Shown here piece after piece: positions 47,936 to 59,682 of a stretch of 64,000 nucleotides of DNA (positions are counted from its first letter, which is position 1; each line of letters opens with the position of its first letter). This DNA is from Chloranthus sessilifolius (lineage: Eukaryota > Streptophyta > Magnoliopsida > Chloranthales > Chloranthaceae): contig CM037587.1 in the NCBI GenBank assembly GCA_021018995.1, forward strand, positions 18,539,366 through 18,603,365. Reading direction: 5' to 3'. The notes beneath the pieces are model-generated. The model searched no databases and had not been told where the DNA came from. It worked only from the letters and a program-made list of their open reading frames with translations. A program made the position numbers and the translations under genes.

Positions 47936-48689
47936 TTAAAAAAAAAGAGAAAAAAGAAAAAGAAGAGGGGTTTGAAATGATTGACTAATGTTTAAGGAGC
48001 CCTCTTGGTTACTCTCCCGGATCCCTTTCCGGGTAGCTCATGCTAATTCAAATCAAGTCCCGACCAGAATTGTTTTTGCGAAACTGCTTTGTCAGACGTA
48101 TGACTCAAGGCAAGGAGAAAGGTTTGACTCGATCGAAAGGGATTAACGTTCCGACCTTGGTAAAACTGTTGAGACTCTCTCAGAATCAACCATTCAAAGA
48201 AGAGTTTGACCATGATCAAAAGAGGACCCAGGGTATCACAAGATTTCACCCAGTGATTAAGGCACCACACAAAAAATACACAAAACAAAAAAAAAACAAC
48301 CAAAAGGACCAAAAGGTCTGTGTAGATGTATATAACAAACTACCCTTCGTTTATAAAATACACCGCTTACACCACATCCCAAAAATAGCCGGTGTGATGA
48401 CTAGCGTGCTTTCCCTTTTTTTACAAATAAAATAGCAAAAACCTAAAAGAAAATATGTATACCAAAAAATGTGTGTATTTGTAAAGGGATTTTTTACGCC
48501 CCTTTTCGATGTATCTGATTTGTGTAAAAAAGCTGTGTGCAGGAAGGAGTTAGCGGCCCAACTCATGCTTCAATGCGCTAATCTCAGCGACCATGCAGGC
48601 TCTTATACCTCTTCCGAGAAGAATCGGCTGCTCCAAAGGCGACACTCTACCCTCTCAAACGAAGGACTTCGCTCCTAGTTATTTCTGCT

Positions 48690-49960
48690 CTGACTTTTTC
48701 TTGTGCCAAAAGTTCTTGCAGGACCCTCTTCTCGTCCACCAGTAGCTCAATACGGGCTCAGAGTATCGTCTCCTTCTTTGGCCAGGGACCTCTAGTATCA
48801 ATAATCTCTGTCGAATCTGGACCATTAGCAACAAGCTGCTCGGTCGATAGCCAGGCCTCATACTCAGGAGAAGATTGAACCAAATCTCCCTACTCAATAT
48901 CACACATCAGCGTTGACTGACGCATCTCCCAAAGAGCAGCAATCCGATCTATGTCTCCAGAGGACCCCCTAGAAAAGATCAAATCACATAGAGGGGGTTT
49001 GGCCTCGCAAGGAACCTGCTGAGGGCAGCCGAACTGACGCAACACCCGAAATGGGAAGTAAAAGGTGCTGCCAGTCAATCCTAGGATAGTGATGCCCTCA
49101 TGGTCTCTGAGCGAACTACTAGGAAGATCCGGTCCAACCATGGAAGCCTCCATGTCAGCTCGGCATCGGTCAACCAAAGCTTCAGAGCTGACACATCACC
49201 TTGTGGAAGCATGTGGCACCTACCCAAAAAGCATTGAGCCGCCTCACCTCGAGCAACATAAAAGCGGGGCACAGGCCCCAAGATAGCGAGGTGCTCACCC
49301 AACCAGACCTGAAGCAACAAGGGGCACCCCCGAAGGCCCTCCACCTTACCCAAAGCAAATGAATCATGGCATCAATACAGCTCAGCAAGCACCAAATACA
49401 TCATGGATCGGCCCTCCTCCAACTCGGTTAGAATATCGCAAATTTCCAAAGAGAAACTCTCCCCCTAGTAAAGAAGAGGATTTCAGAAATGAGACCGAGT
49501 CCTAAAGCTTTCACGTTGAAAATGTTCCTAACTGGGAATTTTTGGAGACTTTCGTCACCGAAAACTTCTTTGAGGAATTTTAGCAAACACCTTGTGGGTC
49601 CCCCGATGAGACTTTTCTCATACTCGAGTTTCTTCAAACTGAGAGTAAGGTGAATGGATTTGGAGTAGCCATTTCAAGGCATGACTTTTGCAAGGCCCCT
49701 ATGAAGCTTTAAGCCGAACAAATTGGATAGCTCCTCAAGGGTTGGGGTTAGCTCCCGCTTCCCAAAATGGAATACATGAAAATTCACATCCCAAAATGAA
49801 GCGGCAGCATAAAGGAGTTCCCACCGTGGAGGAACCTCAAGAAAGGAAGGAAGGCGAGATAGCCCAAGGCGCTCCAAGTCGGCGAGCTCACTCTCATTCT
49901 AGCTCCCAAACCAAGCTATTAGAAATTTGGGCCCCAAGCCCAAGGAAGGGGGTAAATTAT
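48690..49960 (-). pseudogene. E3 antisense gene A: DUF7745-like
   Basis: On the strand opposite to E3's pol, the words YAAASFWDVNFHVFHFGKRE and LTPTLEELSNLFGL (49877-49674), RCLLKFLKEVFGDE (49637-49428), KVEGLRGCPLLLQVWLGEHL (49353-49290) and ITILGLTGSTFYFPFRVLRQ with FGCPQQVP (49100-49010) follow each other in the order of the plant retrotransposon-associated domain known as DUF7745. Frames change and stops occur, so it is decayed. TATAAAAA at 50313-50306 and two dyads at 50241-50171 precede the start. Function is unknown. Confidence 0.75.
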
Positions 49961-50170
49961 CTCCGAACCCTCCACATAAGGGAGGGCTAGAATGTGGGTC
50001 TATAGACGTACAATGATCTTTTGAGAAGATAAAAATTGATGTATGGTGGTGGACCCGCCTTGGAAAAGAAAGAGCAAAAAGAACCGGTCAAAGAGGCCAA
50101 GCGAAACAAAAAAGAAATAATTTTTGAGCTAACTCGGGTATATGAGGACCCACAGCCCCCAGGTTAAGCC

Positions 50171-50241
50171 TAGCGCAACTATTAGTTGCGCTAGCACATT
50201 CTTCCTGGGATTTTAGCCCGACACAACTAATAGTTGCGCTA
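50171..50241. repeat. E3 dyad pair upstream of antisense gene A
   Basis: Copies at 50171-50193 (arms TAGCGCAACTA and TAGTTGCGCTA, perfect) and 50219-50241. They lie between the antisense TATA box and the start of gene A. Confidence 0.9.
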
Positions 50242-50305
50242 GACTAAAGATCCCCCCTCTTCAACCATCTCAAGACCTAATTGGAGGGGCTTTCACCCTT
50301 TTTGC

Positions 50306-50313
50306 TTTTTATA
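50306..50313 (-). promoter_or_regulatory. TATA box of antisense gene A
   Basis: The minus strand reads GGGTATAAAAAGC, about 65 bp upstream of the first dyad and roughly 350 bp upstream of the first legible codons. Confidence 0.5.
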
Positions 50314-50559
50314 CCCTTCCGATCACTGATGGTTTGGGAATTACTTTATTTATGTGCAGGATTGATCCTACGTTAAGGCATGTGACCTAAAAAGTTGCTT
50401 TCTAAGAGCATTTGGCAGACACATCCTGCAAAAAAATAGATATGGGGCAAGGAAACCATGGCATAAAATCAAAAGCACTAAATATAATATATATCCAAAT
50501 GTCACATCAATCCATCCCAAAATGTCTACCAAATCCAAATCCAATCCCAAGAGTACTGA

Positions 50560-53020
50560 ATTTTAAAGCAAAAAATTAAAAGCCTATTCCTAGCTCGCGC
50601 CCTTTGACTTCTTTCGATGGCGAGAAGAGCACTGGAAAGTCCGCATGTCCCCCACCCGAGACCACGCCTACAAAATTCTACTAAGCAAAGAGTGCGACTC
50701 CTTGGCACGGGCACGCTGCGAGGCACGGTCAAAATAAAAAATCAGGATCAATTAAGGGACAAATAATAATGGAACAAATGAGAGGAGCAGAGCAGCAAGG
50801 TACTCACCGTATCCACCTCCCTAAGCTCCGTAATGTGGCGATGATACGCTGCATACTTCATGGCCAAGTTGAAGTCCCACATTCAGATCAATACAATATC
50901 AGCTATCGGGGCAATCATAAAGCATATACAAAAGAGGACTGAAACAAGAAAGAGATGGGTCGTCAGAAGATTTACCCCTGGGATCACCTCATGAGGAGGC
51001 ACACAGGCTGCCTCAGCAAAGAGTTGCGCTTGTCGATCCACATTAGCGCAGAGGCCCGAAAGAAAGCTATCATCCAGGTGTCGAAAGGTCCCATAAACCA
51101 CGGGCGGATCGCCACCAGGGATACCGGCATGAGAGCTACCCGACGGACCAACACCAGAAGAGCCCTCGCCCGAGGGACCCACACTAGAAGGGCCAGCACC
51201 GGAGGGATCTACCCCTGACGTATCAGCCGCACTTGTCCCGCCTTCACCATCTGAATCATCTCTAGGAGCAAACTGTGAACAAAATAAAGATCCGCTTAGA
51301 GGGGATGAAGGCTGAATTAAAACATAAGGGGAACTAATCCAAGCTAAGAAGAAGTACCTGACCGAGTGGGCCACCAAATGCAAGAAAATTGGTGCTAGGT
51401 ACAAAGCGTGGCAAGATAAACCGATATGACAAGCACTCATACCAAAGATGATAGTCCCGAGCACATGGAGAGCATGGATGGGGAGCCCATTATTGAAAAC
51501 GACCACCGTGAGCTCCTCGATACTACCAATAGGACTCTAAATGTCATCGGAGGATCCACAGGTATGGAATAGTAGCCCTAGAACTGGTGCACCACCCGCT
51601 CTCCTAGATAATAAAACATGGCCCATGCTCTATAGAAGAAAATGATGCGGCGGTTGTTTAACAGGCGAGAGGGGCCTACGGCTGCCCGGTCCCAGAAAGG
51701 GGATGCAAGGTACGGGTCAGGAAGGATCTGTCCAATCCAAAAAGAGGTCAAACAGGTAGCACATCAGTCAAAGGGGATTTTTGAACTAGAACAAACAGAT
51801 TTGAAAAGGGGCTTTACCTGCTTAGGAACCATAAAGTCGAGTTGGGACCTCAAACCCATCTCCAAGTGCTTGAGGGCTAAGTCACGGCGTCGGGCCTGGT
51901 TCCATTTGCTGAGAAGAGGATAGGTGAGCTCCTCCGAGAAAAGAAGCGGGCGCCCAGGGTGAAAGTGATAATATCCCCATACCTGAAAAGGGGCTAGCAC
52001 ACAAGAGCAGGTTAGTAGCATATAAAGATCATTTAAGAAAATGGCAAAAGCAAAGGAATGAGGAATTACCTCCAGGGCAGCCCAAAAACCAACAGCGGAC
52101 TTAGAATCACCGGTCGTGACCCAAGCCAGGTTATACATTAGGCATGTGTACCCGGCTCCTCCCCAGTCATACCTATGGACGTCACCCCAATTGTCCACGA
52201 CACGTAGCAAGGCTAGGTTGACTCGGCCACCACTTACGTTGGTGGTCTTACCAAGTAAGACCAGGAGAGTGATGTGAGCTAGGACGATCGCCGGCTCTGG
52301 CGTGATGTAGAGCACCCTATCTGGTTGACCTAGATCCACTAGCTCATCAGGTGTATAAAGTGCGGTCAGCCAGGACATCTTGACCTCGGTACCATGGGTC
52401 TGCCCGCGAGGGGGATAGGCCCCAATCAATCAGATGATGTCCTCTCTGCTCGGCACCGTGAGATCGGCTATTGGTATCCCTCCTATCCTATTGCCGGTAA
52501 TCATGGCCCAATCGACGGACATCAAGGTCATCTCGGCGTACGGCATATGGAAGGTCATTGTTTCAAGGCGAAATCGCTCGATCAGGGCCTTCAGATAGGC
52601 AGAATCAACCCTCATGGCAGGACAGGACAGAAACTCCCCAAAGCCTACTTGTGGCAGCAGGACCTTCACTACAAGAGGGACATAGAGGTAGAAGTCTTGA
52701 AAGGCGAGCCACCCCCTGTGGAATACAATATGGGGCAGGTCCTGCACCCAAAGAAATGCACATCAGAGTTTGAAAATAAGGTAAAAACTGCATAAGGGAA
52801 ATAAATTGAACCCCTCTTTTACCTTCCCGGCTATTCCGAAATTCGAAATATGGGTATGCTATTGGTGTAGGAGGCCGACTCGGGCGACCTCGCCCTGCAT
52901 TTTGAGCCATGGGCCTGCTCTCCACTCTACCCAAATGAACTGCTCCCCCCGCGGGCTGTATACTATCTCGGGTCCCTCCTCGTGGCTCTCCTCAGGAATA
53001 TGCTCATCCTCGCCCGACAT
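50560..53020 (-). pseudogene. E3 antisense gene B: plant mobile domain (PMD) protein with introns
   Basis: Minus-strand ATG at 53020 opens MSGEDEHIPEESHEEGPEI. The PMD core follows: LIERFRLETMTFHMPYAEMT, then GRVNLALLRVVDNWG, YDWGGAGYTCLMYNLAW, VWGYYHFHPGRPLL and DYHLWYECLSYRFILPRF, then a Ser/Gly/Pro-rich linker and a helical tail. Consensus GT/AG boundaries give at least four introns: 52822-52742, 52069-51983, 51817-51728 and 51357-51273 (81, 87, 90 and 85 nt); removing each restores domain continuity in the expected order. In-frame stops (near 52858, TGA at 52432-52430, and others in exon 4) show decay. PMD proteins include host MAIN/MAIL regulators of silencing and are known passengers of plant transposons. 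Confidence 0.82.
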
Positions 53021-53059
53021 GTTGGGGCACAAAAGTCAATCACATTAGAGCAAATCAGT

Positions 53060-54028
53060 GTTAAAAAACGGTTTTTGTGCTACATACCAAGGGAAGGTAA
53101 GTATCCTCACCCTCTTTCTATTCATTGTCTGGAAATAAAGATGCACACATACATAAGCAAGAAAAAAGCAAAAAAATCCTTTTAGGTTGAAATGCAAAAA
53201 AAATCCCTTCCTTTCTATCTTAAGATGTAACTTTTATGTTTAAAAATAAAAGCCAGTTGAAATAGGGAAAAATCATAATCAAAACCAAAGAGTCATTCCA
53301 TTATGTAAGGAAAAAAGGGTTTTAGAAAAAACAAACAAAAAAAAAGAGAAGTCCTTCTGTTTAGGAAAACAAAAAAATCCATCATTTTATGTCCTAAAAT
53401 TATAATAACAAAAAGAATCCTTTCTTTAGGCCTTGAAATTAAAAAAGAAACAAAAAATCTTTTTTTTCATGTTTAGAAAAAAAAAAAAAACAAAAAGTTG
53501 AAGAAAAAAAAAAAAAAAACAAAAAAAATCATTTTCTTCATGGTTCATAAAAAAAAAAGAAAAAAAAAAAATCTCTTTCAAAAAAATCCTTCCTTTTGTG
53601 TCCATAAAATCGAAAAAATCCTTCTTTTACAAAAAAACTAAAACAAAAAATATATATAAATCAATGCCTTAGTTTTCAAACAATAATTTTTATTTTTTTT
53701 GTTTTTAGAGGCAAAATCCTTTTCCTTAATTAATTGTAAGAAAAAATCGAAAATAAGCATTCCCCTTAATTAGTTTTCAATATATATAGGAACCAAAAAT
53801 GATTTTTAATTAACCTTTCGAAAAGAAAACAAAAAAACAAACAAAAAATTCCCTTTTCCTAACTAGTTTTGAAAATGATATCCTTGCTTGGTATTCAAGA
53901 TAAAAACAAAAAAATAAAATAAAAATAACACCCCTTTTCTAAGCACAAATGAAAACAAAAAAATATATTGTTTACATATATATGTATATATTATGCATTA
54001 ATAACACCCATAGAACCACAAAAATAAG
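53060..54028 (-). other. A/T-rich stretch, probable leader intron of gene B
   Basis: Runs of A on the plus strand make this T-rich on the minus strand, as plant introns are. A good donor (CAGAAG then GTAATC) reads on the minus strand at about 54176 and again in the duplicate at about 54624. I cannot fix the acceptor. It could simply be low-complexity DNA. Confidence 0.35.
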
Positions 54029-54925
54029 ACATTGTTCATGAAAAACCATTCACACATCATCAATCAATATGCTTACGATGGAAATAAACCATTTTTCATC
54101 TAGGAATGCAAGACCATGATCATATTTGCAAGAAAAAGCAAGAAAAATCAAAGAAAATAGGTGTTATATGATTACCTTCTGAAGGAAAAGGGGTTGTTGA
54201 TCTAGCGCGAGCCGCCAATCGATCCACACAAGCAAAGCAACAGCAATGGGGCATGCGTAGAGGCAATGTAAAGGAATCCTAAAAAGGGGTCAGTTTTCAG
54301 TTTCAAGAGGAAAAGAGGGAAATTTTTTGAAATAATGCCCTACAGCCCAAACTCGGGCTGTTTAAATTCCTCCCCAGCCAAGCCTGGTGCAATTATTAGT
54401 TGCGCAGGCAAAATTATGCCCATCTTTTGCTTGGCACAAGTAATAGTTGCGCCAGGCTATTTTGAGGCCCCTATTGAACATTGTTCATGAAAAACCATTC
54501 ACACATCATCAATCAACATGCTTACGATGGAAATAAACCATTTTTCATCTAGGAATGCAAGACCATGATCATATTTGCAAGAAAAAGCAAGAAAAATCAA
54601 AGAAAATAGGTGTTATATGATTACCTTTTGAAGGAAAAGGGGTTGTTGATCTAGCGCGAGCCGCCAATCGATCCACACAAGCAAAGCAACGACAATGGGG
54701 CATGCATAGAGGCAATGTAAAGGAACCCTAAAAAGGGGTCAGTTTTCGATTTCAAGAGGAAAAGAGGGAATTTTTTTGAAATAATGCCCTACAGCCTGAA
54801 CTCGGGCTGTTTAAATTCCTCCCCAGCCAAGCCTGGTGCAATTATTAGTTGCGCAGGCAAAATTATGCCCATCTTTTGCTTGGCGCAACTAATAGTTGCG
54901 CCAGGCTATTTTGAGGCCCCTATTG
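54029..54925. repeat. 449-bp tandem duplication
   Basis: Copy 1 is 54029-54477 and copy 2 is 54478-54925, both starting ACATTGTTCATGAAAAACC. They differ at few positions. Each contains two 23-bp dyads and the same splice-donor-like site. Confidence 0.92.
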
Positions 54926-54951
54926 GCTTGGCGCAACTAATAGTTGTGCCA
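54385..54951. repeat. E3 dyad cluster upstream of antisense gene B
   Basis: Copies at 54385-54406 (one base short), 54432-54454, 54834-54855, 54881-54903 (perfect) and 54929-54951. They lie 1.4-1.9 kb upstream of the gene B ATG. Confidence 0.9.
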
Positions 54952-55199
54952 AACACTCAGGCCGGGTCTTGGGCCTGGTACGAGCCAGATAGGAAAGCCG
55001 GTCCTCCACTCTTTTTATTTATTTTGTCACTCCCGACAGATGCGCGCGCTCCCAAGACGACATTTCGATCATCCTTCGACTTGCCAAGAAAGTCATGTTA
55101 AAATAAAAGCAGACCAAGATCGATAAGTACCCCGATCCTGCACAGGAAACTATAAAGAAAAATCCAACAAAAAATAAGAAAAATCCCCACAGAGAAGCC

Positions 55200-55545
55200 G
55201 GAAGTATTCACGAAAAATAATAGGAAAAATCACATAAAATAATAACTTCAAAATTCCAAAAAATCATGTAAAATGATAGGTAAAAATTCCAAAAGATAGC
55301 TTCAAAATTCCAAAAAATCACATAAAATAATAGCTTCAAAATCCTAAAAAAATCACATAAAATGATAGGTAAAAATTCCAAAAAATAGCTTCAAAATTCC
55401 AAAGAATCACATAAAATGATAGGTAAAAATTCCAAAAAAATCACATAAAATAATAGTTGAAAAATTCCAAAAAAAGTCACATAAAATGATCACATAAAAT
55501 AACAATTGAAAAATCCAAAAAATCACATAAAATGATAGAAAAATC
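55200..55545. repeat. A-rich minisatellite
   Basis: Irregular units around AAAAATCACATAAAATGATAG, about 20-40 bp long, more than ten copies. No coding potential. Confidence 0.85.
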
Positions 55546-56797
55546 AAAAACATATTTTTATTCCCCCGCACAGACGCACATGCGTGTTCTGATGCGGTAG
55601 AATGTCGACATTTTATCAGCAACACCACTGTGCTATAGTAACGTCCTAAGTCCAAGGTGCGCCTTGGATTCTAGATCCTACTTCAAGGAAGGAGCAACGG
55701 TGTTCGTCCCGGCCAAACAGTCAATGTTTTGATCGAGTCGACTCCACTGCTAAATCTTTGCGATGAGCACTCTATGTTGGATTCACATGAACTTAAGTGT
55801 CTTAAGCTTCAGATTCTCTGTTGGAAAAGGTCAATCGTTGGTTGGGACCAACCTGTTGAGAATGAGATTACGTATCAACCAAACTATGTGCAATCATGCA
55901 TTCAGAAGGGTTCATTTCCCTTTTATTTTCTGCAGGCTTAAAACTAGTATGGGAAGCGGTATCCCTGTAAAGTATACGCCATGCGTCTGGGTATCCGTAT
56001 GATGGTCGTTTGTTCCCATAAATTATACCCGGGCAAGTCCGGGTCGGGGCTTCCATCGCCTTTGTTGTTGCTTATCGCCCTTGATGGGTGCATGTTTATG
56101 TATAGTTAATTGATGTTTATGATCATTATCGACGGAAGCCAGGATTGGATGCCCCTTTTTGGGAGACACCTAATGATTGCTTTGATCTGTTTAGTGGTAC
56201 TTGAAGCTGGATGCTCTAGGTCATGTCGGTCTGGGGCACATTTTCAAAAATGGCACGTCCTCCCAAAAAGTGTTGGGACTTCTAATCACTCGGGTAGTCA
56301 TGCTAAATAAACTTTGGGATCATTGGGTTCACCCAGAGATTTCGAACCTTGCTTTAGGCAGGGGCACCCACGACCAGTCAAATGAGGCAATCAAATGGCT
56401 TATAAGATTAGACACAAACTGTAGAGCCTTGCGTAGTTTTGCTTAGCGCCTATCTTTGAATGTGGGCCGGATCACCTCTCTTACTTACGAAGCTGTTGCA
56501 TTCAGAATGAATCTTAAATATCAAATACCTTCAAATCATCTCGAGAAGTGAATGTTTGGCCTGGCATACAAGGATTTCGCAACTCGTTCCACCTTGGTTA
56601 TGCTCAGTAATGTCGCTAAGCGCTTGGGGACCGATTACCTTGAGAAACGAATATTTAGCCTAACATCTAGGACTTTCATTTTCTCGTTACTCACCTGATG
56701 TTTGAAGTTCGTTCTAAATGTAGTGGACTCATCAGTAATGGCTTGGGCCTCTTCAAACGTCTCTTCTTTGGCATTCGATCATTAGTGATCGGATACC
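55546..56797. other. E3 3' untranslated region, no gene seen
   Basis: Between the minisatellite and the polypurine tract. Short frames (for example 55729-55941 and 56201-56446) show no family resemblance. Confidence 0.55.
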
Positions 56798-56810
56798 AAA
56801 GAGGGGCATC
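56798..56810 (+). other. E3 polypurine tract
   Basis: AAAGAGGGGCATC directly before the 3' LTR start TGTAGACAC. Confidence 0.7.
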
Positions 56811-58363
56811 TGTAGACACACAAATTTGGCCTAAGGCCTGATCGAAACACATTTTGAGAGAGGTGCACTTCTGAGCTCTTAATGGCATGTATAAAACCCT
56901 TAGGAACCTTTCCAAACCCTTGAGAATCAACCCTAACCATCCCGACCCATAGAACCCGTTCTAAACCTAAACCTAACCTCCCAAGCCTTGAAAAAAGGAG
57001 GGGTATACCAGAACTAGCTATGGCTGTCTACTATAATCAAATATTATACCATTGAAAAGTAGAAGTCGTCAGCTTTCCAACGGCCTAAGAATCGCCCCAA
57101 TCGGAGTTACAGATCAAAAGATATGGTAGTCCGAACCTGGAGGGCAAAAAGGGAATTTCAAGTGCCCCCCCTAGGGAATTAGTTGTGCCATGCAACTTCT
57201 CCCAGAATTTAAGCCTGGCATAACTAATTCTCCCAAAATTAGTTGTGTCAGTTTTAAAGGTAGACCCCACCCTCGTGGGCCAACTTCCAGGCACTGTTCA
57301 TTACTGTTTTACTGTACATTTGCCTAGCGCAATTATTAGTTGCGCCAGGTATATGAACAGTAACTCATCGTTTTTGCCCCAAAATTAGTGATTGGGGTTT
57401 GACTTGCTGACCACCTCGACCTTTGGGGTGTGTTTTGCTAGTTTTGTTGCACCCTTTTAATGCCTATTTACAACCCTTTGAGTGGCTTAAAGCCCCAACC
57501 CATCATCCACCATTAGAACCACCTTTAAAAATTTTAAGCTCTCAAAATCTTAGGAAACTTTAGATTTGAGATTACCTAATTGCTAACCCCAATTAGCATA
57601 TAAGTGGTCTCCTAATATACCCCTTTCCTATAAATAGAGCCCCCCTCCCCTTGGATTAAAGGTTGAGAATTTTTACCTTAAGAGAGAAAGAGCTTAAAGT
57701 GAGAAGATCTTTCTCCCTTTGGTGCACTATTCTCATACAAATTCCAGAATTTCAAAACCTCCTTCCAAGCCTTACCTTTCATTAAAACCTCTAGGTTAGG
57801 TGTGTGCTACCCCTTAGCCTTCCTTCTCTACCTCTTAGCTACCAAGCCTTAGGAGTTAGAATCCCATTCTCTACCATTCAAGCCTTTAAAAGCTCATCAA
57901 AGCAAGCCAACGCAAGGCTCCTCTACTATGCTACAAGGGCCTGAGGGCTCCGACTCTCTCCTTTCTTCTCCTATCTCTTCTTTAGCTCTTCCCATCCTCC
58001 CATTTGTGCCGTTACGCCGCTGAATTTTCTATAACAACGGAGGGGCACAAATAGAATTTAAGGCCCATTTGGGCAAGAGGAAGCCATTTTCTTTTCTTTT
58101 ACTTTATTTTTTGTTTTGGCCATTACTAGTGACCGCATTTAGCGGGTTGATCGGGTGCCTAACACCTTCCCGATCGATAACCGACGCCCCTACCCAAGAG
58201 TCTTTGGTGTGGATCGGATTCAAAGTCATATTTTTGGCACTTCGGTGCTTATAAAAATGATATAGGTATCCCGAGAGACCAAAAGCTCCGAGTGGCGACT
58301 CTATAGTTTTTGCAAGCGAGCACATCACCGCGATGGGATCGTCACGAATCCCACGGTCGCACA
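56811..58363 (+). repeat. E3 3' LTR
   Basis: 1553 bp, colinear with 17639-19216, starting TGTAGACACAC and ending TCGCACA. TATAAATA is at 57629. One well-kept dyad is at 57325-57347; two further copies near 57171 and 57216-57250 are degenerate. Confidence 0.92.
57629..57636 (+). promoter_or_regulatory. E3 3' LTR TATA box
   Basis: TATAAATA in TTTCCTATAAATAGAG, matching 18483-18490. Confidence 0.7.
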
Positions 58364-58368
58364 GAAAC

Positions 58369-59680
58369 CATTAATTAGGGGACAAGTCAATTTAGAAGAG
58401 CAAGAGTGACAAGAAAGACCACACATTCTTTAACGACGACGCATTAGATAGGGCTATCTTGCGGTTCATGCCAAAGGACAATACCATTAAGATCGAAGAT
58501 CTCCCTAAAATGCTTGACGAGTACATGGCCAAGAGGGAGCACCCTAGTAATTAATTTGGGTTTGATAAATTTTGTAGGGATGTCAAATTTTACCTGCCTA
58601 TAGGATTCAAATCCCCAAAATTCACCAAATATAATGGCACTGGAAATCCTAACCATCACTTGGCACTCTTTTGCAACGACTGTAGGCCTATACGTGACAA
58701 CCAAGAACTTCTCATTCACTACTTCCAACGTTCATTAGAAGGGGAAGCACTAGACTGGTTCGCAGGACTCCCGCTCTATAAGATCGAAACCTTTGATGAT
58801 TTAGTTGGTCAGTTCTTAGACCAATATAAATACTTGATCCAAGAGACAGTCAGCCTTAGCGATCTGATGGCCGCCAAGCAAGGACCTGATGAAGAGTTTG
58901 TTGACTTCGTCGCTCGATGGAGAAAACTTGCAGCGAGGACCGACACTTCAATGAAAGAAAAGAACTCGGTCGACATTATCATCGACAATACAAAGGAATC
59001 GTTAAAGACCATGCCCGTCATAAGTGATTGCCCCGACTTCACTGCACTTCATTCTCAGGCATCTTGAATAGCACGACACATTAAAGGCGAAGACCTTGCC
59101 TTATCTATCATCACGTCTAAAATAGGCTCCTCTAGCGAATCCAAATAGAAAAATAATAAGGAAGCCTTAGGGACTGAACAGGTCAACACCGTTGTCAACC
59201 AAGGACAAAATTCTAATAACGATAGCTTCCAACTGTGTAACTTTGGACAAAATCAAAGTCAACAATGGTATACCAATCAGAATCAGAGCGCTATTCAATC
59301 CAGATATGTGAACCAGAACCAAGGCCAAAACCAGGGTCAAGGCTAATACCAAAATAGAAATCAATATCCCAACACCTATCAGAACCAAAATGCAACATAG
59401 AACCGACCGGCCCACGCGCCGAATTATAATAATGTCCCCCCAACACAAAACTTTAATCAAACTAGAGGTCCCTACCAACCGAGGTGGGAACATTATCCCC
59501 CTCTATATGATACAATCCCCAATATCTTTCAATTTCTTAACACTCAGAACCTCCTCCGATTCCCACTAGAAAAACCTCGCCCATGGCCTGCAAATCTAGA
59601 CTACAATAAATACTGTGCTTTCCATCGATATGTTAGACACAACTTAGAGGACTATTGGGTCCTCTGAGACCTGATCTATG
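58369..59680 (+). pseudogene. gag: E4 gag, main part with Asn/Gln-rich tract
   Basis: The capsid region reads SPKFTKYNGTGNPNHHLALF, then the Retrotrans_gag core (ELLIHYFQRSLEGEALDWFA, FDDLVGQFLDQYKYLI) in the 135-codon frame 58660-59067. Past a TGA comes a strongly Asn/Gln-rich stretch (59215-59470; NQNQGQNQGQG) and a Tat-type knuckle word CAFHRYVRHNLEDY at about 59612, where Tyr replaces the last Cys. Several stops and frame changes. Confidence 0.82.
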
Positions 59681-59682
59681 AC

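Larger units (their letters stand above)
17639..58363 (+). mobile_element. E3: Tat-lineage LTR retrotransposon, interrupted by E2
   Basis: A 40.7-kb span (about 22.9 kb without E2) is bounded by LTRs 17639-19216 and 56811-58363 and by an exact GAAAC duplication. A Tat-type primer site, a long leader, gag, protease, RT with two RNase H domains and integrase are followed by an 9.7-kb 3' region with two antisense genes. E2 is inserted in the N-terminal gag region at 21091/38956. A by-eye comparison of about 420 aligned LTR bases (from 18241 and 57361) gives roughly 30 substitutions plus a few indels, so the element is older than E2. Confidence 0.92.

Noticed and set aside
48040..48435. Plus-strand 131-codon frame as an E3 accessory gene
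   Set aside because: Lys-rich low-complexity text without family resemblance, opposite to the T-rich 3' side of gene A.
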